The notes under the pieces are model-generated. The model saw only the letters and a list, made by a program, of their open reading frames with translations, made no database searches and was not told the DNA's origin. A stretch of DNA of 64,000 nucleotides from Rossellomorea aquimaris (GTDB taxonomy: Bacteria; Bacillota; Bacilli; Bacillales; Fictibacillaceae): positions 310,001-374,000 of the forward strand of contig JAIVLN010000004.1 of assembly GCA_020524245.1 (NCBI GenBank). The letters are read 5' to 3'. Shown piece after piece: positions 24,914-34,353 of this stretch. The translations under genes and the position numbers were made by a program. Positions within the stretch are counted from its first letter, which is position 1, and every line of letters begins with the position of its first letter.

Positions 24914-27298
24914 TTACCTCTCTTTAAAAATACCGATCAAGGCTGTGGATTTATCTTTCGAATGGGTAAGGACGACGAAGGTGAGTCCGTATGTCGGGAT
25001 GTTCCGACCAGCGTCTACGAGACCTGGATTCAGGTACTCATCCTGATCCGAGAACAACCAATCTCCTTTTTGGTCATGTGATGTCAGCGTAATCCCCAAC
25101 GATTCCTGATAATCCAAATATTCATCGTTCGTCCTCGAAATACCAAATGCGGCGTCATTGACTTGATATTTGGTTGACGCGATGGTGCCGTCACTCCATT
25201 TTAACGTTGATTGATGAGCATCCACTACTCCTAAAAATCCTTCCCCAGGATGTGTTCCTGTCCAGTTGTCTGTATAAGATAAGTCTACATACCAGACAAG
25301 CAAACCGGGATCATATTCCATAAGGGATTCGCCTCTGAGGATATGCTTGAGACCTTGGTCTACACCCTGGTGATTGCGCCATTCCAGCAAGTAATAATGC
25401 TTGGAAGAGAAAGTACCGGTATCTAAACTGAATCCTTCCAATGCAAACTGAGGACCCCCTTCAGCGTCATCCCAAAGAATCGTCTCTCCATCCACTTGAA
25501 TATGGATGTCATCTAAATATAATCCTTTTTCCGTGGCTGCGACATCCGTCCAGTAGTTCACCTTCAATTCGATGATTTTACCAGCAAAAGAGGATAAATC
25601 AAATACGCCGTCGACCCATCCATCCGATTGTCCTGTGATGCCATGACCAGGGTTTTGATCATTCGGATCTTCCGAAGTGGTCAGGTTCCCTTTGATTGAA
25701 ATCCATTCTTCTGTTCCAGCCTCCTTGATTTGTACCGAGGCATAGTCCCAATTCTCTTCGATTTCGTACCATGCCTTGAAGGAGAGGCTTGCTTTCTTTG
25801 CATTCTGCAAGTTGACCGTCGTCAACATGGCGTGATCCAGGCTGTTTCCTTTACCGCTGTGATACTCATAGTTTCCGCTGAATGGTTCATTGACTTGTGT
25901 AATCTTATCCGGTAGTTCCACCCGTATCGCATCGTTCCAGATCCCTTTGTCATTTGCCTGGTCCAGTACGGCGAGTTTTGCATGAAATGAAGGATCCGTT
26001 ATATCAATCGACATTCCAGTCAACCAATTGCCACCGACATACCCTTGTAAAAATTCCTTAGCCCACGCACTGAATCCAGTGGGCTCCGTTCCCGGAATGA
26101 TGCCAGCCCAGCTCCCACTGCTCATGATAGACCAGTAGGCGACCGGTTCCCCTTCTCCAGAATATTGGGTGTCATATTCATCTGGGAGACCTAAATCATG
26201 CCCATATTCATGTGCAAACACCCCTGTTGCGCCATCTTCAGGCTCAATCGTATAGTCGAATGCCCCCATTACACCACCCCAATATGGAACTTTGGCAATT
26301 GTACCTGGTATGAGGAAGACTCCCCCTAAATTCCAACGATGTGACCAGATGGCATCTTCGCCAAGAGAGCCACCTCCTGCTTCCTCTCCAGCTCCGGAAT
26401 GGACAATCATCAAATGATCCACTAAACCATCCGGTTCACGATAATTCCCATCACCATCCAAATCGTATCGATCCTCCATATCAAAATCACTTAAATTGAC
26501 ATTCGGATCTTGTGCTGCAAGCATCAATGCTTCTGCTACCAGTGTTCTTGGCTTAGAATCGTTTCCGTCTGGCTCGGGTCCATTCGATCCATAATAAGAC
26601 GCTGGATGAGCAGCCGTGTACCAACCGGCCACCGTCCCATCAACGGAGTAACTTCCTCCTGATTGTTGTTCGTAATATTGCCTCATCGAGATCAGATTCT
26701 CACCTGAAGGGCCCACATACCCTTCTGCTCCAAAAATCATATCCTCATAATGGGAAATTGGGTAATCATCGTAGTACATATCTGTTTCTTCAGGAGAAAG
26801 CGACCCTGTCGGAAGGTCCGGAAACTCGATCGCAATGACGAGCACCCTATCCGTCCTGACTGCACCCTTCCATTGCTCTTCAAAAACAGAGGGAAGTTGA
26901 AAGCTGGAGGACATTTTTTGTGTTCCCTTCGTTTTTAAAGGAAATGGCATCCCTTTCCGCATTCTCTCTTGAACATGTTTCAGCCGTTCGTCATGCTCCC
27001 CACCGTGAACACTTTTCCCGGAATGCTTATGCGCTTGTCCATTAGCCCGCTTTTCAAGATAAGCCTTCAGTGCTTTCTCTTTACCTGAGGCACTTAATGT
27101 ATTCGAAATCAATCCTCGCTCAATCAAAGCCTCAATCATACGCTCATCGTTCACAATACCAAGGTCGATCGGTCCTGGCTGATCCAGATCCGGTTGTATC
27201 CAAGACGTAGCAGCAACGGTGGTGGATGAAAAGATGGTTCCGAACAACAAACCAGCAGTAATCACGAGTCCCCTTAACGAGCTGAGCCTCTTCCCCAT
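24914..27298 (-). CDS. secreted InhA-type M6 family metalloprotease
   Basis: The 794-residue protein has a signal peptide (about 1-30), a propeptide, and an M6 peptidase domain with the zinc motif HEYGHDLGLPD at 363-373 (His363, Glu364, His367). A Ca-binding-like DLDGDG is near 279-284. The second half (about 480-640) contains jelly-roll-like VEG-type modules with SLSFKAWYEIE and GLYLDDIHI, as in immune inhibitor A of the Bacillus cereus group. These enzymes degrade host or environmental proteins. It is inserted between fer and ppa, which is not so in B. subtilis. No LPXTG anchor is present. Confidence 0.93.
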   Translation of the reverse strand: MGKRLSSLRGLVITAGLLFGTIFSSTTVAATSWIQPDLDQPGPIDLGIVNDERMIEALIERGLISNTLSASGKEKALKAYLEKRANGQAHKHSGKSVHGGEHDERLKHVQERMRKGMPFPLKTKGTQKMSSSFQLPSVFEEQWKGAVRTDRVLVIAIEFPDLPTGSLSPEETDMYYDDYPISHYEDMIFGAEGYVGPSGENLISMRQYYEQQSGGSYSVDGTVAGWYTAAHPASYYGSNGPEPDGNDSKPRTLVAEALMLAAQDPNVNLSDFDMEDRYDLDGDGNYREPDGLVDHLMIVHSGAGEEAGGGSLGEDAIWSHRWNLGGVFLIPGTIAKVPYWGGVMGAFDYTIEPEDGATGVFAHEYGHDLGLPDEYDTQYSGEGEPVAYWSIMSSGSWAGIIPGTEPTGFSAWAKEFLQGYVGGNWLTGMSIDITDPSFHAKLAVLDQANDKGIWNDAIRVELPDKITQVNEPFSGNYEYHSGKGNSLDHAMLTTVNLQNAKKASLSFKAWYEIEENWDYASVQIKEAGTEEWISIKGNLTTSEDPNDQNPGHGITGQSDGWVDGVFDLSSFAGKIIELKVNYWTDVAATEKGLYLDDIHIQVDGETILWDDAEGGPQFALEGFSLDTGTFSSKHYYLLEWRNHQGVDQGLKHILRGESLMEYDPGLLVWYVDLSYTDNWTGTHPGEGFLGVVDAHQSTLKWSDGTIASTKYQVNDAAFGISRTNDEYLDYQESLGITLTSHDQKGDWLFSDQDEYLNPGLVDAGRNIPTYGLTFVVLTHSKDKSTALIGIFKER

Positions 27299-27480
27299 TC
27301 CTTGAACATCTCCTTATGTGAATAGTCGTCGTCCGCGTCAAAGAGAGTAGAGATGTAATAGTGCATTATATGACCTGGGATGAAGAATGCCCATGTCCAG
27401 TCCTGAATCGATCCGCCTATTTTTGAGTAAAGGCTCTATGATGCTGCTCGTACGTTTTTCCACTTGAGGAGGGACGTAAG

Positions 27481-27509
27481 TTTTCAAACGGGGAACAAAT
27501 TGCTATAAT
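27481..27509 (+). promoter_or_regulatory. candidate sigma-A promoter of ppa
   Basis: TTTTCA (27481-27486), 17 bases, then a perfect TATAAT (27504-27509). The leader also has GTAAC/GTTAC arms near 27512-27529. Confidence 0.65.
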
Positions 27510-27552
27510 AGGTAACTGTAAGTTGTTACATAGTTAAAGGAGGCCCTATTGA

Positions 27553-28041
27553 ATGGAAAATAAAATTGTCGATGCATTCATTGAAATACCAACAGGAAGC
27601 CAAAACAAATATGAGTATGACAAAGAGCAAGGTGTATTCAAGCTTGACCGTGTTCTTTTCTCACCAATGTTCTACCCTGCAGAATATGGTTACCTTGAAA
27701 ATACATTAGCGCTTGATGGGGATCCACTTGACATCCTCGTTCTTGTGACGAATCCTACATTCCCTGGATGTGTCATCGAGTCCCGTGTCATCGGTGTGTT
27801 GAACATGATTGACTCAGGTGAAGAAGATGCCAAGCTTCTAGCGGTACCTGTCGAAGATCCACGTTTCGACCATGTAAAATCTTTAGAAGATGTGTCTGAA
27901 CACACATTGAAAGAAATCTCCCACTTCTTCGAGCGTTATAAAGACCTTCAAGGTAAGAAAACAGAAATCGGCGCTTGGGAAGGCCCTGAAAAAGCATCTC
28001 AACTCGTTGATGAGTGTGTTAACCGTTACAAAGAGCAATAA
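27553..28041 (+). CDS. ppa: type I inorganic pyrophosphatase
   Basis: Ppa hydrolyses pyrophosphate to phosphate in the cytoplasm and pulls biosynthetic reactions forward. The 162-residue protein has the type I pattern: EYGYLENT near 42-49 and the metal-binding LDGDPLDILV near 52-61, plus a later Asp and KKTEIG. B. subtilis itself uses an unrelated type II enzyme, so this gene marks a different lineage. Good AAAGGAGG site; strong promoter and terminator make it monocistronic. Confidence 0.95.
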   Translation: MENKIVDAFIEIPTGSQNKYEYDKEQGVFKLDRVLFSPMFYPAEYGYLENTLALDGDPLDILVLVTNPTFPGCVIESRVIGVLNMIDSGEEDAKLLAVPVEDPRFDHVKSLEDVSEHTLKEISHFFERYKDLQGKKTEIGAWEGPEKASQLVDECVNRYKEQ

Positions 28042-28060
28042 AAATGGAATGAGCATTCGA

Positions 28061-28100
28061 AAGACCCATGGAATTTATTCCATGGGTCTTATTTATTTTT
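28061..28100 (+). terminator. intrinsic terminator after ppa
   Basis: AAGACCCATGGAA pairs perfectly with TTCCATGGGTCTT (13 bp, 4-base loop), followed by ATTTATTTTT. Confidence 0.92.
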
Positions 28101-28101
28101 G

Positions 28102-28130
28102 TTGACATAGATTGTGAATGATAGGACAAT
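28102..28130 (+). promoter_or_regulatory. candidate sigma-A promoter of serA
   Basis: A perfect TTGACA (28102-28107), 17 bases, GACAAT (28125-28130). It lies right after the ppa terminator and about 35 bp before serA. Confidence 0.6.
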
Positions 28131-28166
28131 CAACTATTAATAAGTAAAGGATGAGGTGATGGATCT

Positions 28167-29741
28167 TTGTTCAATATCGTCATAAGTGACCCGATCAGTA
28201 AGACTGGACTAGAGCCTTTAGCGAACACATCAGGAATGCACCTTATCGAAAAAAACATCGCTCAAATAGAGTCCAAAAATGAAGTCGACGCTGTCATTGT
28301 GCGGAGCAGTACCCAGATTACGAGAGAATTGATTGCGGAAATGCCCCGCCTGAAAATCATCGCACGAGCTGGCGTCGGTGTAGATAACATTGATGTAGAA
28401 GCAGCTACAGAACGAGGAATTATTGTCGTCAATGCCCCGAATGGGAATACGATTTCGACGGCTGAGCATACATTCGCGATGATGCTGTCCTTGTTGAGGA
28501 ACATACCACAAGCGAACCGGTCCATACGCAATATTGAATGGAAGCGTTCTGCTTTTACAGGTCATGAATTACATGGAAAAGTACTCGGAATCATCGGCTT
28601 AGGGAAAATTGGAACAGAAATTGCAAAGCGTGCCCTTGCGTTCGGTATGAAAATACTCGTGTACGATCCATACTTGACACAGGAACGTGCAAAAAAACTG
28701 CAAGTGGAATCCGTTCCTTTGGATCCATTGCTCCAACACGCAGATATCATCACCGTCCATACACCACTGAATGAGGATACGAAAGGACTCATCAATCCAC
28801 GGACAATTGAGTCTATGAAAAAAGGCGTGTATCTGATTAACTGTGCACGAGGCGGTATCATTGATGAACAAGCGATGCTGAAATATATCAACAATGGTCA
28901 CATTGCGGGAGCTGCTCTCGACGTATTCTCAGCTGAACCTTGTTTGGACGAAGCACTTCTTTTACACGAAAAAGTGATCGCCACTCCGCATATCGCTGCA
29001 TCTACTACTGAAGCCCAATACCATGTGGCAAGGCAAGTAAGCGAGGATGTCCGTAATGTGCTGCTTGGTGAACCAGCATATAACGCCCTTAACTATCCGA
29101 CGATTTCAAAAGATGTACACGAATTCATTTATCCTTATATCGATCTTGCTTATCGACTCGGCTCTTTCTTATCTGAATGTATCAAAACAGCAGTCAACGA
29201 AATCCAGTTGAGTTATTCCGGTGACCTATCTGATCATGAAACATTACCGATCACGAGAAGTCTTCTTTCCGGTTTCTTGAATCCGCGCGTGGATCAACCC
29301 GTCAACATCATCAATGCAAGTGTCATAGCTAAACAGAGGGGGATTTCTTACGGAGAAACGAAGGCGTCCCAATCGTTCGGTTATTCGAATTTAATCGACG
29401 TCAATGTAATCGGTGAAGATCATAGCGTCTCTATCCAGGGGACATTGTTGCCAGGTTTAGGCGGAAGGGTCGTCAATCTGAACGGATTCGACATTGATTT
29501 CTCACCGAAAGGCCATCTCGTTTTTATTACGCATAATGATCAACCCGGTGTCATCGGAAAAGTCGGTCGGGTTCTGGGGAAATACGAAATGAATATAGCA
29601 ACGATGCAGGTTGGGCGAAAAGAAATCGGAGGAGGAGCTGCAATGGTCCTGACGTTTGATGAGCCATTGACCCACCCGATGCTTGAAGAATTGCAGCAAA
29701 CGAATAACATTTCATCTGTAACTGCGATGTCTATGGAATAG
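28167..29741 (+). CDS. serA: D-3-phosphoglycerate dehydrogenase SerA
   Basis: SerA oxidises 3-phosphoglycerate to 3-phosphohydroxypyruvate, the first step of serine synthesis. The 524-residue protein has the D-isomer dehydrogenase fold with [13 protein letters not shown] (about 143-155), the signature [10 protein letters not shown] (about 226-235), the catalytic His in PHIAAST (about 275-281), an intervening domain (about 315-440) and a C-terminal ACT domain (about 453-524), as in B. subtilis (525). The start is a TTG preceded by GAGGTGAT at 6 bases. A tandem repeat array follows the gene. Confidence 0.96.
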   Translation: MFNIVISDPISKTGLEPLANTSGMHLIEKNIAQIESKNEVDAVIVRSSTQITRELIAEMPRLKIIARAGVGVDNIDVEAATERGIIVVNAPNGNTISTAEHTFAMMLSLLRNIPQANRSIRNIEWKRSAFTGHELHGKVLGIIGLGKIGTEIAKRALAFGMKILVYDPYLTQERAKKLQVESVPLDPLLQHADIITVHTPLNEDTKGLINPRTIESMKKGVYLINCARGGIIDEQAMLKYINNGHIAGAALDVFSAEPCLDEALLLHEKVIATPHIAASTTEAQYHVARQVSEDVRNVLLGEPAYNALNYPTISKDVHEFIYPYIDLAYRLGSFLSECIKTAVNEIQLSYSGDLSDHETLPITRSLLSGFLNPRVDQPVNIINASVIAKQRGISYGETKASQSFGYSNLIDVNVIGEDHSVSIQGTLLPGLGGRVVNLNGFDIDFSPKGHLVFITHNDQPGVIGKVGRVLGKYEMNIATMQVGRKEIGGGAAMVLTFDEPLTHPMLEELQQTNNISSVTAMSME

Positions 29742-29794
29742 ACCATTTTGAAGCCCACTTTCAAGTTTTAAAATGTTAAAATGTACTACTGACG

Positions 29795-29989
29795 GGGTGA
29801 AAACACCAATTCGCGGAATATACCTATCCAGAGAAGCGCTCTGGTAGGGTGTAAACACCAAATTCCGAAATACACCTATCCAGAGAGGCGCTCTGGTAGG
29901 GTGTAAACACCAAATCCCGGAATACACCTATCCAAAGAAGCGCTCTGACAGGGTGTAAACACCAAATTCGCGGAATACACCTATCCCGA
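29795..29989. repeat. 3.75 tandem copies of a 52-bp repeat
   Basis: Units begin at 29795, 29847, 29899 and 29951 with GGGTGTAAACACCAA (first copy GGGTGAAAACACCAA). Each full unit contains the palindrome GGTGTAAACACC and hairpin arms CCTA-CCAGAG and CTCTGG-TAGG. Copies differ by only a few bases. The interval 29742-30043 holds no supported gene; a frame through the repeats has no ribosome-binding site. Confidence 0.85.
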
Positions 29990-29992
29990 CTA

Positions 29993-30029
29993 TAAAAATA
30001 GGCTTAGAGGAAACATTTCCTCTAAGCCT
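29993..30029 (-). terminator. intrinsic terminator after the PHP phosphatase
   Basis: GGCTTAGAGGAAA/TTTCCTCTAAGCC is a perfect 13-bp stem with a 2-base loop; the minus strand continues TATTTTTATAG. It can also work on the plus strand for serA, though T-runs are weaker there. Confidence 0.88.
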
Positions 30030-30043
30030 CTTGATATTTCCCT

Positions 30044-30856
30044 TCATCCGAGCTCCACTTCGCGTCGTTCGCCTTTTTCAAATGTCATCAATTTTGTGTA
30101 ACCGACGGAACGAGCGAACTCCACCGCTTTGTCATAAGCGAATCCTACATGTTCCGGAAAATGAGCGTCAGAAGATAAGACGATTGGAATCCCCTTTTTG
30201 TAGCACATCTTCAGCAATTCCTCGTGCGGATATATTTCTTTCACCGGTTTCCGTAATCCAGCCGTACTAATCTCAATACATGTTTTCGACTCCGAAAGAG
30301 CATCCGTTGCGCGCTCGTATTGCTCCAAGAGAAACTCCTTTTCTTCTGGCACGTAGTTGAAAATCTTGACCAAATCGAAATGCCCTAGAATATCGAAAAG
30401 ATTAGATTGAGCCAACGTGACGACCTGATCGAAATATTTACGGTACGTATCGTGCAGATCTCTTTTATCCCATTCGGTCTTAAATTCTGAGAGATCAATC
30501 CCGAAATCTTCGACCCAGTGGATGGATCCGATGACATAATCAAAATCGTAAGATCGGATAAAAGAAGCCATCTCATCGTGCTTCCCAGGTGTGTAATCCA
30601 TCTCAATCGACATTTTCACATCGATATTTTTCTTCCAAGCTTCTTCAAACAATGCAACATAATCATCCATGTCGTAAAAGCGGCGTTCATCCACCCAGGG
30701 ATTCGATAGAATATTGGCTGTTTGGTAAAAGTGATACGCGTGTTCAGAGATCCCGAAATGTTCGATCCCTTTTTTTGCTGCCTTATCGGTGAATTTCTTC
30801 AAATACTCCAGTGTCAATGACCCATTTTCCAAATGATTATGGTAATCCGTCAGCAC
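30044..30856 (-). CDS. PHP-domain histidinol-phosphatase-type protein
   Basis: The 270-residue cytoplasmic protein begins LTDYHNHLENGSL, with the HNH metal site of the PHP family, and has the further motifs ISEHAYHF, IGSIHWVEDF, GHFDLVK and SSDAHFPEHVG, all in the order of the HisJ/HisK histidinol-phosphatase group. It probably cleaves a phosphate ester, maybe histidinol phosphate in histidine synthesis; no other his genes are near, so the substrate is open. GTG at 30856 was chosen because GGGAGG lies 9 bases before it; an ATG 9 bases upstream abuts this site. Confidence 0.82.
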   Translation of the reverse strand: MLTDYHNHLENGSLTLEYLKKFTDKAAKKGIEHFGISEHAYHFYQTANILSNPWVDERRFYDMDDYVALFEEAWKKNIDVKMSIEMDYTPGKHDEMASFIRSYDFDYVIGSIHWVEDFGIDLSEFKTEWDKRDLHDTYRKYFDQVVTLAQSNLFDILGHFDLVKIFNYVPEEKEFLLEQYERATDALSESKTCIEISTAGLRKPVKEIYPHEELLKMCYKKGIPIVLSSDAHFPEHVGFAYDKAVEFARSVGYTKLMTFEKGERREVELG

Positions 30857-30898
30857 GATGATCATCCTCCCGACTGTAATCACCATCATTATACGTGT

Positions 30899-31594
30899 TT
30901 ACGACTTCTCTTTAAATACAATGAGTGAATTTCCGACCACAATTAAATCAGTTTCAAGGTCATTCCACATCATCAAGTCCTCCACGGAAACTCCGTGTCT
31001 CTTAGAAAGTGCCCATAATGTATCTCCACTTTGGATCGTGATGAATTTTTCTCCTGGCACCTTCGATTGACTGACCTCCAGTGCATGGAACCGATGGTTA
31101 TCTTCGTCTAACAATACCAATGGATCAACCGCATTGCTTTTTTCCATATTCCATTCATCTGTATGTACTTCGAAATGAAGGTGATTTCCATCCGATCTCC
31201 CCGTGTTTCCGACCTTCCCGATGACCTGTCCACGTTCAACGACTTCCCCTACTTCAACAAGTCGTTCACTTAAATGGGCATAGACCGTTTCCACATCTCC
31301 CGGATGTTTGATGAAGATCACATGACCATACGTAGTGGAATAATACGATTTATGAACCTTCCCTTGATCGACCGTGTAAATTTCCGTTCCACGTTCGGCA
31401 GCAATATCAATACCGAAATGTGCACCTTCCCGGGAGCCGTAATGATCCGTGATGATGCCTTGGACGGGCCATTCCCAATTAAACTCTGCCCTGTTCAAGT
31501 TAGTTTCTTCTGCTGAAGCTATATAGGGTTTCACCAATTCTGGCAAACTAAAGAAAATAAACAATAGGCACATGAGGAATCCTTTTTTCCACAT
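30899..31594 (-). CDS. secreted M23 peptidase with C-terminal LysM domain
   Basis: The 231-residue protein has a signal peptide (about 1-28), an M23 (LytM/lysostaphin-type) endopeptidase domain with the zinc ligands in GAHFGIDIA and GNHLHFEVH, and a C-terminal LysM (about 182-228, ITIQSGDTLWALSKRHGVS) for peptidoglycan binding. It should cut peptide cross-links in the wall. The ATG at 31594 with GGGAGG at 7 bases was chosen; an in-frame codon further up would precede the signal peptide. Its ribosome-binding site is part of a terminator-like hairpin. Exact B. subtilis counterpart not recognised. Confidence 0.88.
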   Translation of the reverse strand: MWKKGFLMCLLFIFFSLPELVKPYIASAEETNLNRAEFNWEWPVQGIITDHYGSREGAHFGIDIAAERGTEIYTVDQGKVHKSYYSTTYGHVIFIKHPGDVETVYAHLSERLVEVGEVVERGQVIGKVGNTGRSDGNHLHFEVHTDEWNMEKSNAVDPLVLLDEDNHRFHALEVSQSKVPGEKFITIQSGDTLWALSKRHGVSVEDLMMWNDLETDLIVVGNSLIVFKEKS

Positions 31595-31662
31595 AAAAAA
31601 ACCTCCCACGATTGGTTGAGCAGATGGACCAATTTTGCACATGCTCATATCGTATGGAGGTT
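31594..31662 (-). promoter_or_regulatory. terminator-like hairpin containing the M23 gene's ribosome-binding site
   Basis: Minus strand AACCTCC (31656-31662) can pair with GGAGGTT (31600-31606), and ATTGGT with ACCAAT inside the loop; seven Ts follow directly, just before the ATG. The right arm is the ribosome-binding site. Confidence 0.45.
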
Positions 31663-31753
31663 GTCCAAATTTTATAACAAAAGTTGTTGAATGTCACCTT
31701 ACTGTAAAAATACCGTTAGCGCTTCGATGTTTCTTATGGAACAAGATTAATCG

Positions 31754-33553
31754 TCACGATCTACTCGCGTTCTCACTATTTCGAGGAATGTGGAAGGAGA
31801 ATGTCGTACCTTCGTTCATTTTACTATGAACAGAAATTTTACCACCGTGCGAATCGACGATGTTTTTCGCGATCGCAAGCCCGAGGCCAGTCCCGGACCT
31901 TCCTCTTGTCCGTGCTTTATCAGCCTTATAGAAACGTTCAAATACGAATGGCAGATCTTCTTTCGGTATCCCTGTACCTGTATCTTTTACCTCTACGAGA
32001 ATGCCACCCTCTTGATCTTTTACAATGACCGTAACAAGACCACCTTTATCGGTGTGCCGGATTGCATTGTCAACAAGGTTCGTCATCACCTGTTCCAGGC
32101 GGTCGGGGTCAGCATTTACGTAGACCGGGTGATCGGGAGTTGTTATTTGCAGCTCGATTTCCCTTTCTCTAGAAAGACCCTGGAACTTACGAACGACACG
32201 ATTGAAAAATTCATCCACATCAATTTCCATCTTCTCTAATGAGACATAACCCGCTTCCATTCTAGCTAGATCGAGGAGCTCGTTGACCAGGCGGCCCATT
32301 CTAAGTGATTCATCGTAGATGATTTGAGCTATTTCTTTCTTTTCGGCTTCTGTAGCCGCGATATCGTCGATAATGGCTTCACTATATCCTTGTAGCATTG
32401 AAATCGGCGTCCGGAGCTCGTGTGATACATTCGCTATGAAATCTTTCCGCAGCTTATCGTGTTGCCGTTCTTCTGTCATATCACGGAATACAGCAACAGC
32501 ACCACGGACATTTGCCTGGTTGTAGAGCGGTGTCATGACAACCACCCAGCTACGCCCTTGCAATTCGATTTCTGTCATTTGCTCACGTTCGAGATTGACG
32601 ACTCGACGGAACAGATCATTGATTTGTTCAGGGACTTCTTCCCCTTCTCGTGCTTCCATCCCCCGTTCGTAATACCAGGCCTGGATGAAGCGTTCAGAAG
32701 GTGGATTCGTCACAAGGATTTTCCCTCGACGATCAAACGTGATAACACCATCTGCCATACTGCTCAAAATGCTTGAAAGCTGTTCTTTTTCCTGGCTGAG
32801 TGCATTAATGTTGTTCTTCAGCTTACGTCCCATACGGTTAAATGAAAGCGCAAGTTCACCTATTTCATCATGGGTGAGGATTGGAACCTTCGTATCGAAC
32901 TTCCCTTGTGCCACTTCAAGTGCCGCCTCTCTCATACGACGGAGAGGTGCTGTAATTCTAGTAGATAAGAAAAAGGCGAAAATGGTAGTCAGGATGATGG
33001 CAATCCCTGCTGAAAGAAAGATGATTTGCTTCGCTTTCTTATTCGTTTCTTGAATCAGATCTAAAGACTGATAGATGTATACAGCTCCGCGCTCATTAGG
33101 GGTTAACTGGACAGGTTTCCCGACAATCAGGATTTCGTTCGATTCCGTGCCATTATTTTTTGCAGATGGAAAATCACCTTGTACGGTCACTTCTTTTCCT
33201 TTTTTCAGAACTTGCGACAACTGATTATCCTCACGGAACATCGAATAGGGTAAAAGCGATAGTTCCACTTGATTGGAAGCATGGGAGAACTGTGTGTTCT
33301 CACCTAAAATGACAATATTGCTCGAATGCGCATCTACAAGGGCATTGATCGTCTCTTCAGAGTCTTCAAAACGGCGTTCGTCTTCAATCACCTGTACAAG
33401 GGAGCCGGCAAGTTGAGAAAGCTGCACTTTCGCATTGTCGACGATCAAGTTCTCGAAAAACTGCAGCAATAAGACAGTCAAGATGAATAATACAACGGAA
33501 ACGAGTAATAGAATCGTCCCCCAAAGCTTGCCTACGACACTCCGCCAGATCAT
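31754..33553 (-). CDS. resE: sensor histidine kinase ResE
   Basis: ResE senses low oxygen or redox state and phosphorylates ResD, switching on respiration genes. The 599-residue protein has two transmembrane segments (about 11-33, 175-197) around an extracytoplasmic domain, HAMP (about 197-250), PAS (about 258-360), the HisKA box with phospho-acceptor His378 in VSHELRTP, and the ATPase domain with N, G1 (VKDTGTGIP), F and G2 (GTGLGLAI) boxes. Its ATG overlaps the resD stop by 4 bases. A 105-bp gap follows before the M23 gene. Confidence 0.95.
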   Translation of the reverse strand: MIWRSVVGKLWGTILLLVSVVLFILTVLLLQFFENLIVDNAKVQLSQLAGSLVQVIEDERRFEDSEETINALVDAHSSNIVILGENTQFSHASNQVELSLLPYSMFREDNQLSQVLKKGKEVTVQGDFPSAKNNGTESNEILIVGKPVQLTPNERGAVYIYQSLDLIQETNKKAKQIIFLSAGIAIILTTIFAFFLSTRITAPLRRMREAALEVAQGKFDTKVPILTHDEIGELALSFNRMGRKLKNNINALSQEKEQLSSILSSMADGVITFDRRGKILVTNPPSERFIQAWYYERGMEAREGEEVPEQINDLFRRVVNLEREQMTEIELQGRSWVVVMTPLYNQANVRGAVAVFRDMTEERQHDKLRKDFIANVSHELRTPISMLQGYSEAIIDDIAATEAEKKEIAQIIYDESLRMGRLVNELLDLARMEAGYVSLEKMEIDVDEFFNRVVRKFQGLSREREIELQITTPDHPVYVNADPDRLEQVMTNLVDNAIRHTDKGGLVTVIVKDQEGGILVEVKDTGTGIPKEDLPFVFERFYKADKARTRGRSGTGLGLAIAKNIVDSHGGKISVHSKMNEGTTFSFHIPRNSENASRS

Positions 33554-34269
33554 TCTTGTTCTTCGACCTCGAACTTATATCCGACGCCCCATACTGTCGA
33601 AATCATGGATGCTGCATCTGCAGAGACTCGGTTCAATTTCTCTCTGAGTCGTTTCACATGCGTATCCACTGTACGAAGATCTCCGAAAAACTCATAATTC
33701 CAGACGTCTTTCAACAACTGTTCACGAGAGTACACTTTGTCAGGCGTCTTGGCTAGGTAAAGTAACAATTCATATTCTTTCGGAGTCAGATTGATTTCTT
33801 TATTATCCGCCATCACGCGATGAGCGTCATTATCAATCGTCAAATGTGGAAAAACGAGTACGTCTTTACTGGCTGTATCTGTATGTAAAAATTTCGTAGA
33901 AGTTGATCTTCTTAACAGCGCTTTCACCCGTAGGACGACTTCTCTCGGGCTGAACGGCTTGACGACATAATCGTCTGCACCAGCTTCAAAACCATGCACG
34001 CGGTTGGATTCTTCTCCTTTTGCCGTCAGCATGATGATCGGAGTCGCTTTTTCTTTTCTAAGTTTCTCACAAACTTCAATTCCGTCCATTTCAGGCAACA
34101 TCAAATCAAGCAGGATGATATCAAATTCTGACTCAAGGCCGATTTGCAGTGCCGTCTCTCCGTCTTCAGCTTCAACGACTTCGAAATCTTCACGCTCTAA
34201 GTACATTTTCAGCAGTTTACGGATTCGTTCTTCATCATCAACCACTAATACTCTTTGTAAATTTTCCAT
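33550..34269 (-). CDS. resD: response regulator ResD
   Basis: ResD is an OmpR-type regulator of aerobic and anaerobic respiration genes. The 239-residue protein has a receiver domain with acidic pocket Asp11/Asp12, phospho-acceptor Asp55 (LLDLMLPEMDG) and Lys in VVKPF, then a winged-helix DNA-binding domain (about 140-235, ending VWGVGYKFE). The ATG at 34269 is preferred over an in-frame TTG three codons upstream, which lies too near the GGAGGG site. Confidence 0.96.
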   Translation of the reverse strand: MENLQRVLVVDDEERIRKLLKMYLEREDFEVVEAEDGETALQIGLESEFDIILLDLMLPEMDGIEVCEKLRKEKATPIIMLTAKGEESNRVHGFEAGADDYVVKPFSPREVVLRVKALLRRSTSTKFLHTDTASKDVLVFPHLTIDNDAHRVMADNKEINLTPKEYELLLYLAKTPDKVYSREQLLKDVWNYEFFGDLRTVDTHVKRLREKLNRVSADAASMISTVWGVGYKFEVEEQE

Positions 34270-34353
34270 TATATACAAACCCTCCTACATCATACATACC
34301 ATTTATTCTTCCCAAATGGAAAGAAAACCTCCACGAAACGTGAAGGTCATTTC

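Noticed and set aside
24821-25081. 86-codon plus-strand frame
   Set aside because: Begins in the palindromic repeat and runs antisense through the C-terminus of the M6 protease; a shadow.
29712-29927. 71-codon minus-strand frame through the 52-bp repeats
   Set aside because: 52 is not a multiple of three, so the repeat shifts frame between units; no ribosome-binding site.
29795-29989. Possible CRISPR array
   Set aside because: The whole 52-bp unit is repeated with no variable spacers, and there are no cas genes in the window.
31790-32239. 149-codon plus-strand frame opposite resE
   Set aside because: Antisense to the conserved kinase domain of resE; no ribosome-binding site.
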